Shown here in pieces: positions 18,110 to 28,480 of a stretch of DNA of 62,651 bases. The stretch's first letter is position 1. Each line of letters opens with the position of its first letter. The DNA is from Planctomycetota bacterium (GTDB taxonomy: Bacteria > Planctomycetota > Phycisphaerae > Sedimentisphaerales > Anaerobacaceae): NCBI GenBank assembly GCA_019456195.1, contig VRUK01000019.1, positions 1 through 62,651 on the forward strand, read 5' to 3'. The position numbers were made by a program, and so were the translations under genes. The notes beneath the pieces are model-generated. The model did not search any database and was not told where the DNA came from. It saw only the letters and a program-made list of their open reading frames with translations.

Positions 18110-20650
18110 CTAAATTCCTATTGAAGTACTTCTTGTTCCGGCAAAGTCGTATTCTTTACTGCCAATAATCACTTTATTAATTGTAAATGTAACTGTACTT
18201 CCTCTTGTTACCCACGCTGTTTTGAAGCTGATTCCGCCATTTGCATTTGTTACGCCGGAGACAGCTCCACCATAACCTCCGCTCCAGGTTCCCTCTACAG
18301 TCGCTCCGGCGATAGGCAGTCCCGTCGGGTCATTCTGTGTAACTGTAAGCCCTGCGGTTACTTCGTACCAGTTCCGGAAGACGTCATTTTTAGACATGCC
18401 GATATTTACCCGTATAGGCGGAGTGTTCAGATGGATGTATTTCGTCCTGGTTTCAGTGTCCGAGCCACCCATGCCTGTTACAGTTAAGCTGACGGTGTAA
18501 TCAGGGATGTCTCTGTACGTGTAAGTGTGAATCGGATTTTGCTCGGTTGACGTTGTTCCGTCGCCGAAGTCCCAAAGCAGGCTGGAGACATGCCCCGTGG
18601 TTGTGTTGGTGAATTGTACGGCCAGAGGACCGTTGCCGCTTCTTGGTTTTGCTGTAAAGTTAGCGATGGGAACTGAAGGCATCGTAAGTTGAATGTAACC
18701 CTCCCTTGTTATGGAATCTTTGCCTTTTGGGCCAACTACTGTCAAGCTCACTGTGTAAACACCGGTATCCTGATACGTATGAACCGGGTTCCGCTCGTTT
18801 GATGTTGTTCCGTCACCGAAGTCCCACGTCCAGGTCGTAATGCCTCCAAAGGATGCGGATTCTATCGAAGTGGTATAAATCGCACCGTTTACATTATTGA
18901 TAAGACTCGCCGGACAAGTGGATGTATCAGTGAATTGCACTGTCATAGGTGAATTGATGCTTATCGGCTCTCTTGTAAAGTCTGCAGTAGGAACTGAAGG
19001 TGAAAACAGTTTGATAAACCTGCTCTTGGTTTCTGTATCCGAGCCGTCCGGGCCCGTTACTGTCAGGCTCACGGTGTAAGTACGTGCGTCTGTATATGCA
19101 TGAGACGGATTCGGATCGATTGATGTTGCTCCATCACCGAAATCCCACAGCCAACTGGTTATACTTCCTGTGGCTTGACTGGTGAATTGTACCATCGTGT
19201 TTTTAGGGGCGGTTGTTGGTTCACCCGTAAATTCTGCTTTAAGGGGTTGAGGTCCCGGCTTTGGCCCCGGTCCGGGTACTGGTCCTGGTCCCGGACTTGG
19301 CCCCGGCCCTGGTTGAGTGGCGACCCATTGAAGGGCGGCAAAAGCATCTACTATTCCCCAGCCGTATCTTATATCCCAGCCTGCTGTGCCCTTGTCTTCG
19401 GCGGTGAATTCTAATGCTTGCCTGACTTCAGCAGGTGAGGTGGCATTTCCGTTGGCTATGAGCAGGGCTGCGACTCCGGAGACATGTGCAGCAGCCATTG
19501 AAGTGCCTTCGGTAAAGCTGTAACCCCAGGATATTGTACCGAATCCATCTGCCTTATATGCCTGCTGTAAAATCCCGTCCCCGTAATCATCTCCATTCTG
19601 GTCAACATTAAGGTCACCACCTGGAGCAACCAAATCCAGACTGAGTCCGTGGTTGGAGTAATAAGCTAAAGTTTCATCGTAACGGGTTGCCCCGACAGCA
19701 ATAACGTAATTATCGTAAGCGGCAGGGTAAGACACGCCTCCTATGCCATCATTACCGGCCGCGGCTATCAGTGTTACTCCACGGTTATAAGAGTAAGCTA
19801 TCGCCTCCTCTAAAACCGTTGAGGGTTCACTTCCTCCAAGCCCCAGATTGATCACATGAGCGCCGTTCTCGGTTGCCCAGATAATACCTTCGGCTATATC
19901 GGCATAAGTTCCGGCCCCGTAAGTATCCAGTACCTTCACCGGCATCAGATAGGCATTGAAGGCCACTCCGGCCGTCCCGATGCCGTTGTGAGTATTTTGA
20001 GCAATAGTTCCGGCTATGTGGGTTCCGTGTCCGGAGACCGAATCATCATTGGGGTGTTCATCGTTATTAACAAAGTCATAACCGGCCACAAAAAACGTGC
20101 CGGCTAAATCCGGGGCCTGCTGATAGCTTCTGGTGGAGACCGCGGGATTTTTTTCGCTGTAATTTTCGTAGGCAATACCGGTATCAAGAATTGCAACAAC
20201 TGCCCCTGAGCCGGTGGAAATAGTCCATGCCGATTCGGTCTTAATGCCGCCGTAGCGGGTATTTTGCAGATGCCATTGATGGGGATACAGTTCGTCGCTT
20301 GGCGCCTTCATAGCATAAGCTATATAGTTTGCCTCGGCATACTCGACGTTGGCATTTGCCTGATAAATATCGACCATGTCGGCGACTGTCTTGCCTTCCG
20401 GTGTCCTCAATCTTCTAAAGCCGGTATATGAGCTCGTATAGATAGCGGAAACACCATGAGTTGAATTTAAGGCGTTTATGGTTTGTTCTGAAACGTTGGG
20501 CTTGAATTTTGCAAGAAACTCGCCCGCAACGTACATTTGGCCCACACGGGGCAGACCCTGTTCAAAGATTTGGTTCCCAGATATACTCCCCTGGATTAAG
20601 ACTGAACCAAGTACAAAAAAGATCAGCGCACCTGAGTACAGTTTTTTCAT
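18110..20650 (-). CDS. secreted subtilisin-like serine protease with three PKD domains
   Basis: At 846 aa it has a signal peptide (residues 1-27), a fervidolysin-like propeptide (about 40-115) and a complete S8 catalytic domain. Catalytic residues are Asp in VVAILDTGIA (about 155), His in SGHGTHIAGT (about 210), oxyanion Asn in AAAGNDG, and Ser in EGTSMAAAH (about 383). A proline-glycine linker (PGPGPSPGPGP...) leads to three PKD domains, each with WDFGDG and TYTVSLTV-type strands. A final beta-sandwich ('GTWSGGYGGAVSGVTNANG') resembles an invasin-type Ig repeat. It is probably an active extracellular protease. It has its own strand block, ending at the convergent terminator. Confidence 0.92.
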   Translation of the reverse strand: MKKLYSGALIFFVLGSVLIQGSISGNQIFEQGLPRVGQMYVAGEFLAKFKPNVSEQTINALNSTHGVSAIYTSSYTGFRRLRTPEGKTVADMVDIYQANANVEYAEANYIAYAMKAPSDELYPHQWHLQNTRYGGIKTESAWTISTGSGAVVAILDTGIAYENYSEKNPAVSTRSYQQAPDLAGTFFVAGYDFVNNDEHPNDDSVSGHGTHIAGTIAQNTHNGIGTAGVAFNAYLMPVKVLDTYGAGTYADIAEGIIWATENGAHVINLGLGGSEPSTVLEEAIAYSYNRGVTLIAAAGNDGIGGVSYPAAYDNYVIAVGATRYDETLAYYSNHGLSLDLVAPGGDLNVDQNGDDYGDGILQQAYKADGFGTISWGYSFTEGTSMAAAHVSGVAALLIANGNATSPAEVRQALEFTAEDKGTAGWDIRYGWGIVDAFAALQWVATQPGPGPSPGPGPVPGPGPKPGPQPLKAEFTGEPTTAPKNTMVQFTSQATGSITSWLWDFGDGATSIDPNPSHAYTDARTYTVSLTVTGPDGSDTETKSRFIKLFSPSVPTADFTREPISINSPMTVQFTDTSTCPASLINNVNGAIYTTSIESASFGGITTWTWDFGDGTTSNERNPVHTYQDTGVYTVSLTVVGPKGKDSITREGYIQLTMPSVPIANFTAKPRSGNGPLAVQFTNTTTGHVSSLLWDFGDGTTSTEQNPIHTYTYRDIPDYTVSLTVTGMGGSDTETRTKYIHLNTPPIRVNIGMSKNDVFRNWYEVTAGLTVTQNDPTGLPIAGATVEGTWSGGYGGAVSGVTNANGGISFKTAWVTRGSTVTFTINKVIIGSKEYDFAGTRSTSIGI

Positions 20651-21085
20651 GACCCGCTCCTCCCAAAAGGCTTTATTACAATACTAGAATTTCATAAAAT
20701 ATCTTATAGTACATTATATAAAAATGTACGGATTAAATCAAGAGAAATCTGCAAAATACTGGCTATTTGAGCAGTTTAAGGAGGAGTGTATAAGGACTAA
20801 TTTTTCGGTAAATTTTTAATCGGACCTTCATTGTTCGATTTACGATGAATGAGTTGAATCATTACAGAATTTTGTATTGCTTAATTCAGTAAAAAGGTGT
20901 ATAAGGATGATTTTCCGGCGTACTGAATACTGGTAGAGACCGATATTATTTATTATTTTCGCCTGTATATGACAGTTTGACGGGCTGCGTGGGAAGCTCA
21001 AAAGGGTGCTTAGATAGCCTCAGAAAACAGAGCGATTATGAGCAAGCTCGTTTATGGATATTAATTTACAAAGTATGGAGAAAAT
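20651..21085. promoter_or_regulatory. 435-bp divergent intergenic region upstream of nifJ
   Basis: No gene seen. It contains two copies of GTGTATAAGGA (20786-20796 and 20897-20907), each followed by a T-rich stretch ending in CGG, in direct orientation about 111 bp apart. These may be binding sites or a short duplication. No confident -35/-10 pair is visible. GGAG of 'tatggagaaaat' serves as the nifJ ribosome binding site. Confidence 0.4.
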
Positions 21086-24000
21086 ATGAAGAAACGCAAA
21101 ATGGTTACGATTGACGGCAATACAGCAGCGGCATACGTGGCCCACGCTACGAATGAAGTTATTGCAATATATCCTATTACTCCAAGCTCACCTATGGGCG
21201 AAATGGCAGATGCCAAGACAGCCAAAGGTCAGCCTAATATATGGGGAACAATTCCTTCGGTAACAGAGATGCAGTCGGAAGCCGGTGCGGCTGGTGCAGT
21301 GCATGGAGCATTGGCGAGCGGTGCTTTGACAACCACTTTCACCGCCTCACAAGGGCTTTTGCTGATGATTCCCAATATGTACAAAATTGCCGGCGAGCTG
21401 CTTCCTACCGTTTTTCACATCTCAGCTCGTTCATTGGCCTGTCAGGCACTTTCGATATTCGGCGACCATTCTGATGTAATGACATGTCGTGAGACCGGTT
21501 TTGGTATGCTTTGTTCAAGTAGTGTTCAGGAAGTTATGGATATGGCTCTTATTGCTCAACAGGCAACATTGGCTTCGCGAGTTCCTTTTCTGCATTTTTT
21601 TGATGGTTTCAGAACCAGTCATGAACTTCAGAAGGTCGAGCAATTTACCCACGACGATATACGAGAGATGATTGATGATGAGTTAGTTTCCCGTCATAAA
21701 GCCAGATCGCTGTCACCCGAGCGGCCGATGATTTCTGGAACGGCACAAAATCCGGATGTGTATTTCCAGGGCAGAGAGACAGTGAACAAGTATTATTTGG
21801 CGATACCGAAAATTGTTCAGGATACGATGGATAAGTTTGCCAAACTGGTTGGAAGGCAATATCATTTGTTCGATTATGTCGGGCCGGATGATGCAGAGAA
21901 GGTCATTATTATTATGGGTTCAGGCGCAGATACCGCCCATGAAACCGCTGAGTTTTTAGATGCTCAAGGTGAAAAAGAGGGAGTATTAAGGGTGCGTCTT
22001 TTCAGGCCATTCAGCATCGAGCACTTTATTGCCGCTTTGCCGAAAACAGTTAAAAAAATAGCGGTATTGGACAGAACAAAAGAGCCGGGTTCAATTGGCG
22101 AGCCTTTGTATATGGACGTTCGCACTGCAATTGGCGAAGCTATGGAAGCAAAACAAGGACCTTTCCATGCATATCCGCTTATTGTTGGTGGGCGATATGG
22201 ATTAGGCTCGAAGGAATTTACACCGGCTATGGTAAAGGCGGTCTTTGATAATCTCGATACGGAAAAACCCAAGAGAGGTTTTACTGTAGGCATAGTTGAC
22301 GATGTAACCAATACCAGCCTGGATGTTGACGAATCTTTTGATATTCCAAGCGAGGGTTATTTTTCTGCGATGTTCTATGGTCTTGGCTCGGACGGCACGG
22401 TTGGTGCGAACAGAAACTCGATTAAAATTATCGGCGAACTGACGGATAATTACGCCCAGGCTTATTTTGTTTATGATTCGAAAAAAGCCGGTGCTGTAAC
22501 CGTATCACATCTGCGGTTTGGTGATAAACTTATTCGAAGGCCTTACCTTGTAAACAAGGCCGATTTTATTGCCTGTCATAACCCGAGTTTTCTGGAAAAA
22601 TACGATATGCTTTCATCTGCACGTGAAGGAGCCCCGTTCCTGCTGACCAGCAGCCATGGCAAAGACGAGGTTTGGGACACTTTGCCGCAGGAGGTGCAGA
22701 AGCAAATAATCGATAAGAAGCTGAAGTTCTACATTATCGATGCGATTGCAGTTGCCGGTGAGCTTGGCTTAGGTGGTCGAATCAATGTAATTATGCAGAC
22801 CGCTTTTTTCAAAATTAGTAATATTATCCCACTTGATTCAGCTATCGAAGCAATCAAAGACGCTATTCAGAAGACTTATGGCAAGAAGGGCCAGAAAATT
22901 GTTGATATGAACAATGCAGCCGTTGACGCCGCTCTTGACAAAATCTTTGAGGTTGCAGTTCCAGCCAAGGTTACGAGTAAGAAAAATATGCCGCCGGTAG
23001 TTCCGGACGATGCTCCTGATTTTGTTAAAGAGGTTACAGCAGAGCTTATAGCACTTCGTGGTGATAAAGTGCCTGTAAGCAAAATGCCGGTTGACGGCAA
23101 GTTTCTGACCGGTACGACAAAATATGAAAAACGCAATATTGCCGTAAGTATTCCCGAATGGGAGCCCAATGTTTGCATTCAATGCGGTACATGCTCTTTC
23201 ATATGTCCGCATGCGGCTATAAGAATAAAGGCTTACGATCAGAAGTATCTAAAAGATGCTCCGACATCATTCAAAAGCGTTGATGCCAAAGGTAAAGACT
23301 TTAAAGGTATGAAATTCACCGTTCAACCTGCTCCGGAAGACTGTACCGGTTGTGGTGCCTGTGTCCTGGCTTGTCCTGCACAGGAAAAGGATGAGGCTAA
23401 GCAGCCAACAGGCCGAAAGGCAATCAATATGGTGCCGCAGGAGCCAGTTCGCGATACTGAACGGGAGAATTATACATATTTCCTGGCTGTTCCGAATACA
23501 GACCGAGAGCTCTTCAAATCAGGCAGTGTAAAGGGCAGTCAGTTGATTGAGCCGTTGTTCGAATATTCCGGTGCCTGTGCCGGCTGCGGAGAGACGGCTT
23601 ATGTTAAACTAATGACACAGTTGTTCGGAGACAGGGCTTTGATCGGCAATGCGACCGGCTGTTCATCGATTTACGGCGGAAATCTACCTACGACACCTTA
23701 TTCGAAAAGGTTTGACGGCAGGGGGCCGACCTGGAGCAATAGTTTGTTTGAGGATTGTGCCGAATTTGCGATGGGTATGCGGCTTACAGTTGACAAATTC
23801 CGGGAAAACGCACTTATACTGATGGATAAGGCGGCAGAGAACGGCTGTATTGATTCGAAACTGCAACAGGAAATTCGGACGTCCACTTTGGATGATAATC
23901 CCGACCAGGGTACTATCGAACAGCAGCGAACTCGGGTGGATGAGCTAAAAACTCAGTGCAAAAAAAGCGATTGTTCTTATTGCAGGCAGCTATTGGATGT

Positions 24001-24703
24001 TGCTGATTATCTTGTTCGGAAATCCGTTTGGGCTCTTGGTGGCGACGGATGGGCCTATGATATCGGGTATGGCGGAGTGGACCACGTTTTGGCAAGTGGT
24101 GCCAACGTTAATGTGCTTGTTTTGGATACGGAAGTATATTCGAATACCGGTGGACAAATGTCTAAATCCACACCGAGGGCTGCTGTTGCCAAATTTGCCG
24201 CTGGTGGAAAAATGATGCCCAAGAAAGACCTCGGGCTTCTGGCTATGACTTATGGAAACATTTATGTCGCCAAAGTGGCGATGGGTGCAAATACCAATCA
24301 GACAGTAAAGGCCTTTGTTGAGGCCGAGGCTTACCCCGGACCTTCGCTGATAATTGCTTATGCCCACTGTATTGCCCACGGCATTAATATGACGATGGGA
24401 TATCTGGAGCACAAAAAGGCAGTGGAGTGTGGTCATTGGCCGTTATATAGATTCGACCCGCGGCTTACAGAGCAGGGCAAAAATCCTCTGCAACTTGATT
24501 CGAAGCCTCCAACGGGAGACTTCGAAGAATATGCTTACGGAGAAAATCGTTATCGAACGCTAAAGCAATCCAAACCCGAAGTGGCGGCGCAGTTAATCAA
24601 ACTTGCCAGTAATGATGCTACTCAAAGGTATGCTTTAATGGAGCAGCTTGCAAATTTGGCGTGCGATGGTCAAAGTGAGGCGTCAGATAAAAACATAAAA
24701 TAA
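21086..24703 (+). CDS. nifJ: pyruvate:ferredoxin (flavodoxin) oxidoreductase, single chain
   Basis: Oxidatively decarboxylates pyruvate to acetyl-CoA and CO2 and reduces ferredoxin or flavodoxin, central in anaerobic metabolism. At 1205 aa it is a standard fused homodimeric PFOR. Visible parts are the N-terminal TPP-domain start (AAAYVAHATNEVIAIYPITP), the ferredoxin-like insert with two 4Fe-4S motifs, CIQCGTCSFICP (about 697) and CTGCGACVLACP (about 753), a third-cluster Cys motif, ACAGCGE (about 831), and the C-terminal TPP-binding block GDGWAYDIGYGG (about 987) with 'NTGGQMSKSTP'. Its presence supports an anaerobic or facultative lifestyle. It is followed after 25 bp by a lipoprotein gene. 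Confidence 0.96.
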   Translation: MKKRKMVTIDGNTAAAYVAHATNEVIAIYPITPSSPMGEMADAKTAKGQPNIWGTIPSVTEMQSEAGAAGAVHGALASGALTTTFTASQGLLLMIPNMYKIAGELLPTVFHISARSLACQALSIFGDHSDVMTCRETGFGMLCSSSVQEVMDMALIAQQATLASRVPFLHFFDGFRTSHELQKVEQFTHDDIREMIDDELVSRHKARSLSPERPMISGTAQNPDVYFQGRETVNKYYLAIPKIVQDTMDKFAKLVGRQYHLFDYVGPDDAEKVIIIMGSGADTAHETAEFLDAQGEKEGVLRVRLFRPFSIEHFIAALPKTVKKIAVLDRTKEPGSIGEPLYMDVRTAIGEAMEAKQGPFHAYPLIVGGRYGLGSKEFTPAMVKAVFDNLDTEKPKRGFTVGIVDDVTNTSLDVDESFDIPSEGYFSAMFYGLGSDGTVGANRNSIKIIGELTDNYAQAYFVYDSKKAGAVTVSHLRFGDKLIRRPYLVNKADFIACHNPSFLEKYDMLSSAREGAPFLLTSSHGKDEVWDTLPQEVQKQIIDKKLKFYIIDAIAVAGELGLGGRINVIMQTAFFKISNIIPLDSAIEAIKDAIQKTYGKKGQKIVDMNNAAVDAALDKIFEVAVPAKVTSKKNMPPVVPDDAPDFVKEVTAELIALRGDKVPVSKMPVDGKFLTGTTKYEKRNIAVSIPEWEPNVCIQCGTCSFICPHAAIRIKAYDQKYLKDAPTSFKSVDAKGKDFKGMKFTVQPAPEDCTGCGACVLACPAQEKDEAKQPTGRKAINMVPQEPVRDTERENYTYFLAVPNTDRELFKSGSVKGSQLIEPLFEYSGACAGCGETAYVKLMTQLFGDRALIGNATGCSSIYGGNLPTTPYSKRFDGRGPTWSNSLFEDCAEFAMGMRLTVDKFRENALILMDKAAENGCIDSKLQQEIRTSTLDDNPDQGTIEQQRTRVDELKTQCKKSDCSYCRQLLDVADYLVRKSVWALGGDGWAYDIGYGGVDHVLASGANVNVLVLDTEVYSNTGGQMSKSTPRAAVAKFAAGGKMMPKKDLGLLAMTYGNIYVAKVAMGANTNQTVKAFVEAEAYPGPSLIIAYAHCIAHGINMTMGYLEHKKAVECGHWPLYRFDPRLTEQGKNPLQLDSKPPTGDFEEYAYGENRYRTLKQSKPEVAAQLIKLASNDATQRYALMEQLANLACDGQSEASDKNIK

Positions 24704-24728
24704 GAAATAGGAGGCTAAGGGAAATCAA

Positions 24729-25556
24729 ATGGGCAATAGGTTCTCAAAGATAATTTGGATGGTTCTTGTAGCTGCTTTCATCTTCACAGGGTGTCAGCGG
24801 CAATACAAGGAAGAAGTGGTTGATGTTTTAGATTCCGGACCGGAAATTGACATGACTTCTGTTCCGCCTGATTATGTCGTTAAATCGATTGAAGCAGTTG
24901 GCGGCTGGAACGCATGGTCCCGAACAAAAGAGCTGCAGCTTGATTGTGTAGTTACTTTTTATCAGCCGGACGGCAGTTTCCACCTGACTGAGCAGCATCA
25001 TGTGGTTTATCCCTGGTCGAATTCTATTCAGATTTCAGCTCGGGAGCCGCAGGGCAGGTTTGTCTGGCAGTTATCGAAAGGCAAGTTCGATGTGTTGCAG
25101 GAAGGCGGGCAAAGTGCTGCCCTTCCGATCGTAATAGGCAGTAATCATTTTGCTGAAATGATATTGAGTATTATGACAATACCGGCGCGTTTTTTAGATG
25201 AATCTGCGGAGTTTTCCAAAGAAACTACCGGACTCAAAATCCAGGGACAATGGTATTACCCGATTAGCAGACTAAGCAGTCCGATCGTCGGAACCGAACA
25301 CGAGTCCGAACCTGCTTTTGTTTTGTCTAAGGCGGTTTTATATCAGGACAGGGCCAGTTCTTTAATAGACATGCTTGTATTTGACTTTAAGAGCGGAGAT
25401 AGTAATTTTGCGGTTCGCGGTTATGAATATACAGAAGTAGAGAAAAACGGCGTTCGTGTTCCTGCCAGGATAGAGATATTTAAAGCCGACGCACGGGGCA
25501 ATTTGCAGGAGCGGCTGGTTAAAATAGACAATCACACTTTCAAACGCTCAAAGTAA
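24729..25556 (+). CDS. lipoprotein of unknown function
   Basis: A 275 aa protein with a type II signal peptide: basic start, hydrophobic stretch and lipobox IFTGC (Cys about 22). The body contains 'AVGGWNAWSRTKELQLDCVV' and alternating beta-strand character, reminiscent of LolA-fold or outer-membrane lipoprotein-sorting-like proteins; that resemblance is weak. An SD (AGGAGG) lies ahead of the ATG. It is 25 bp after nifJ on the same strand, so it is likely co-transcribed, without an obvious functional link. Confidence 0.65.
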   Translation: MGNRFSKIIWMVLVAAFIFTGCQRQYKEEVVDVLDSGPEIDMTSVPPDYVVKSIEAVGGWNAWSRTKELQLDCVVTFYQPDGSFHLTEQHHVVYPWSNSIQISAREPQGRFVWQLSKGKFDVLQEGGQSAALPIVIGSNHFAEMILSIMTIPARFLDESAEFSKETTGLKIQGQWYYPISRLSSPIVGTEHESEPAFVLSKAVLYQDRASSLIDMLVFDFKSGDSNFAVRGYEYTEVEKNGVRVPARIEIFKADARGNLQERLVKIDNHTFKRSK

Positions 25557-26247
25557 TACTCTGCTGCATAAGATTTGAGTAGTTATTATAGCAAGGCTCT
25601 GTTGGGCTTTGGCAATTTCTTGTTTTCGAGCAATAGAGAGATTGTCTCCTCGCTTATAAGTCATCCATCAATATAACTGTCACCGTATGATACTTTTACT
25701 GATAAGAACTCGAAATCTCCAAAGTTAACATCTTGCATCACTTTTGATTTATTCTGTTCACCATTCACAATTTTTATCGGTATTAACAAAATATTTCAAT
25801 CGGAGCGAACTTTTTGTCTATATTGGTATTGCAGTAATTATCGGCCCCGGATAAAGAGACGGCTCGGAACAAACTCTATATTCCCGAAATATGAATGAAT
25901 TGACGGGGATATTATTGTCGGCGGGCAAAACATTGGCGATTATGCCATAGAATTATCGCATTTCATAAGTGCTTTATGAACATATAGATGTGATAAGTAA
26001 AGAGTTAGAAACCTCTTGTGGAGATTTTGTTTTATTGTGCCTAAGTTATAGGGAATCGGCGTTTTTGCGGATATATGAAGATTGATAGTAATTTTCTCTT
26101 CTGACCTTGTTAGATTGCCTTTATAAGAGTCAAAAAAAGTTAAGCGGGCAAGGCATTAAACCGATAAATTTCCGAGTTAAGGTGTGTTTTTAGCGGTCCA
26201 GGAGTTTTGGACAGAGTAAAGCTCGGTGTTTTTGGAAGTTTATTGCT
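25557..26247. promoter_or_regulatory. 691-bp intergenic region ahead of the exopolysaccharide cluster
   Basis: No gene or RNA recognised. It contains an inverted repeat, TTCATAA (25962-25968) and TTATGAA (25974-25980) with a 5-nt centre, compatible with a dimeric regulator site. I checked for sigma-54 (-24/-12) elements: TTGGCA at about 25607 and 25934 have the wrong spacing. The length suggests a long regulatory leader for the downstream polysaccharide genes. Confidence 0.35.
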
Positions 26248-28458
26248 ATGGACGGGATACAAAAGGCAAGCGAAGGCAGAAGTAACAGGCTGGGCTTTCG
26301 ACGTGATAAATCGCGTTTGAGAATCGAAACAATTGGCAAAACCGGCCGCCTTTTGTTTGTTGCTTCCTTTTTACTATTTTTCACCCTTTCATCTGGTTGC
26401 GGCAATAAGTTTTTTGACCCGACACAGGTGGGAAGGTTTCGTCCTGTTCCTGCCGTCAATGTCATATTGGATTCATTAGGTGTGGCCGAGGAAACAACGG
26501 TAGCCTGGGAACAGGCCGAAGAGCCAATGCCTGTAGATACGGTGGCTGTTGAGACTGATTACACATTCAGGGCGGGTGATGTTATCACTGTGGCTATCTT
26601 CGAGCTGCTTCAAGAGGGCATTCAATTTGTTAGCAATTATGTCGTTACCGAAACCGGCAGAATATCCATACCGGAGGTTGGAGTAATTGAAGTTGCGGGA
26701 TTGAGTGAAACGCAGCTTGAAGAACAAATAAGGCAAACTCTTTCGCCGAGTGGATTGGATAAATTGAAGAATCCGTCGGTTATTGTAACTTTGTCTGGCT
26801 CTCAGCAGCGAGCTTTTTCAATATTAGGCGATGGTGTTCCTCTTCCGGGCAGATACCCTATTCCACGATATAATTTCAGGCTGACCGATGCGCTTGCGAC
26901 GGCAGGAGGGCCAAGACAGTTTAACGTAAGCTATATTTTTGTTTCACGTTTTACCGAGGGCAATAAGGGGACAGGACATGAACTTCTTAAGCCGGGATAC
27001 GATGAACTTGAGCTGAAGATGATTGAACCCGAAACTGCCGCCCCATCGCTCAGGATGGAGCAGACTGTATCGCCTCGTGGACAATATGGATATAAATGGC
27101 CTGAAAGTAAAGTGGTTATAACCTCATCTGAGATGGCAACGGATGATTGGGAAGCGGCTGGAATGCCGAAAGCCTTTGAATGGCCGAGTAATCGAATCCC
27201 CGGTCGGGTGGACACCCAGACTGAAATGCAACCATCTGCGCAAGAGCCGATCGGTGTCAATGACATATTGAATACTTTAGAGGAACGCTCTCGCCGTGAA
27301 CAAATATGGTTAAACGGGCCGGTTGATGTCGAAAACGCAATGGAGTCGTTCCGAGTGCTGGCTCGTTCCGAAAACAGGATGGATGAACGAGTAGTAAGTC
27401 GCAGGGATTCAATGGCTTTTACCCCCGCGCCGGCTGCTCCGAAGGCAATGGATGAGCCTGTAAGTGTTAGAGACATTCTAAAGACTCTGGAAAAGCGTTC
27501 TCGCAATCAACAAAAATGGTTGAATGGGGGAGTAGATGTTGAAAATGCGCGGGAGTCTTTTCAGGAGCTGGCTCGATCCGACAAGTGGACAAATCAGCGA
27601 ATAAATCGTCCGCAAGCAATGGCATCATCGGCGCCGGTTGCTCCAAAAGTGGTAAATGAGCAGTTGGCTTCTCAAGAACCTGGACACGTCGAGTGGAAAT
27701 TCAAGAACGGCAAGTGGATTGCTGTTCCAAGTGGTTCACAGGCACCGTCTCCGTCTCCGGTTCCAACTCCAACTCCAACGCTAGAGAAAGAACAACCAGG
27801 GCATGTTGAGTGGAAATTCAAGGACGGCAATTGGGTTCCAGTTCAAGTGGGTACGCCGACTTCGCCAAAGCCGACTGAACCTGTAAGGCCTGTTATTAAG
27901 ATTGGCCCCGGAGCACCGCCGATCAGCCCGTATGAGATGCCGGGTGTGAAGCGTGAAACCGGTACCGGGGCTCGCCTTTTGAGAATTCCGGCTGACAGGT
28001 TACTTTCCGGTGACCCCCGATATAATATCGTGATAAAGCCCGGCGATACTATTCATGTACCGGTTGATATTGTTGGAGAGTTCTGCATAATGGGTCATGT
28101 AAACCGTCCGGGATATTTTAATATGACAGGACGACCAATGACTTTGAAGATGGCTATAGCTGCTGCGGGCGGTTTGGGACCTTTGGCCTGGCCTAAACGC
28201 GTTGAGGTGGTAAGGAGAATAGGCAGAAAGCATGAAGAAATAGTAATGCTGGATTTGGATAAGATTGCCAGCGGTGAACAGCCGGATATCTTTATAAAGC
28301 CGAATGATTTAATCAATGTCGGAACGCATCCAACCTCCAGATGGCGGGCAATTTTACGAAATGCCTTCAGGGCTACTTATGGATTTGGTTTTGTTTATGA
28401 CCGTAATTTTTCAGATAGAGACTTTGGTACCAGCAGACCTTTCCCGGGCTGGTTTTAA
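26248..28458 (+). CDS. Wza-like polysaccharide export lipoprotein with enlarged, internally repeated middle
   Basis: Outer-membrane polysaccharide export family. The 736 aa protein has a long basic N-terminus, a hydrophobic segment and lipobox LSSGC (about residues 47-51). A poly-export domain (about 104-180, 'YTFRAGDVITVAIFE', 'GRISIPEVGVIEVAG') is followed by an SLBB-like segment. The middle (about 335-570) is unusual. It has two copies of a 37-aa module ('ILNTLEERSR..', '..WLNGPVDVENAMESF' versus 'ILKTLEKRSR', 'WLNGGVDVENARESF') and two copies of 'GHVEWKFK.G.W', with proline-rich linkers. A second SLBB domain lies near 592-660 ('KPGDTIHVPV..', 'GHVNRPGYFN'). Typical members are about 200-400 aa. 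First gene of the exosortase/EPS cluster. Confidence 0.85.
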   Translation: MDGIQKASEGRSNRLGFRRDKSRLRIETIGKTGRLLFVASFLLFFTLSSGCGNKFFDPTQVGRFRPVPAVNVILDSLGVAEETTVAWEQAEEPMPVDTVAVETDYTFRAGDVITVAIFELLQEGIQFVSNYVVTETGRISIPEVGVIEVAGLSETQLEEQIRQTLSPSGLDKLKNPSVIVTLSGSQQRAFSILGDGVPLPGRYPIPRYNFRLTDALATAGGPRQFNVSYIFVSRFTEGNKGTGHELLKPGYDELELKMIEPETAAPSLRMEQTVSPRGQYGYKWPESKVVITSSEMATDDWEAAGMPKAFEWPSNRIPGRVDTQTEMQPSAQEPIGVNDILNTLEERSRREQIWLNGPVDVENAMESFRVLARSENRMDERVVSRRDSMAFTPAPAAPKAMDEPVSVRDILKTLEKRSRNQQKWLNGGVDVENARESFQELARSDKWTNQRINRPQAMASSAPVAPKVVNEQLASQEPGHVEWKFKNGKWIAVPSGSQAPSPSPVPTPTPTLEKEQPGHVEWKFKDGNWVPVQVGTPTSPKPTEPVRPVIKIGPGAPPISPYEMPGVKRETGTGARLLRIPADRLLSGDPRYNIVIKPGDTIHVPVDIVGEFCIMGHVNRPGYFNMTGRPMTLKMAIAAAGGLGPLAWPKRVEVVRRIGRKHEEIVMLDLDKIASGEQPDIFIKPNDLINVGTHPTSRWRAILRNAFRATYGFGFVYDRNFSDRDFGTSRPFPGWF

Positions 28459-28480
28459 GAAAAATATAAAACGGAACGTG

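Noticed and set aside
25600..25950. Sigma-54 promoter upstream of the EPS cluster
   Set aside because: The two TTGGC elements do not have GG and GC at the required spacing.
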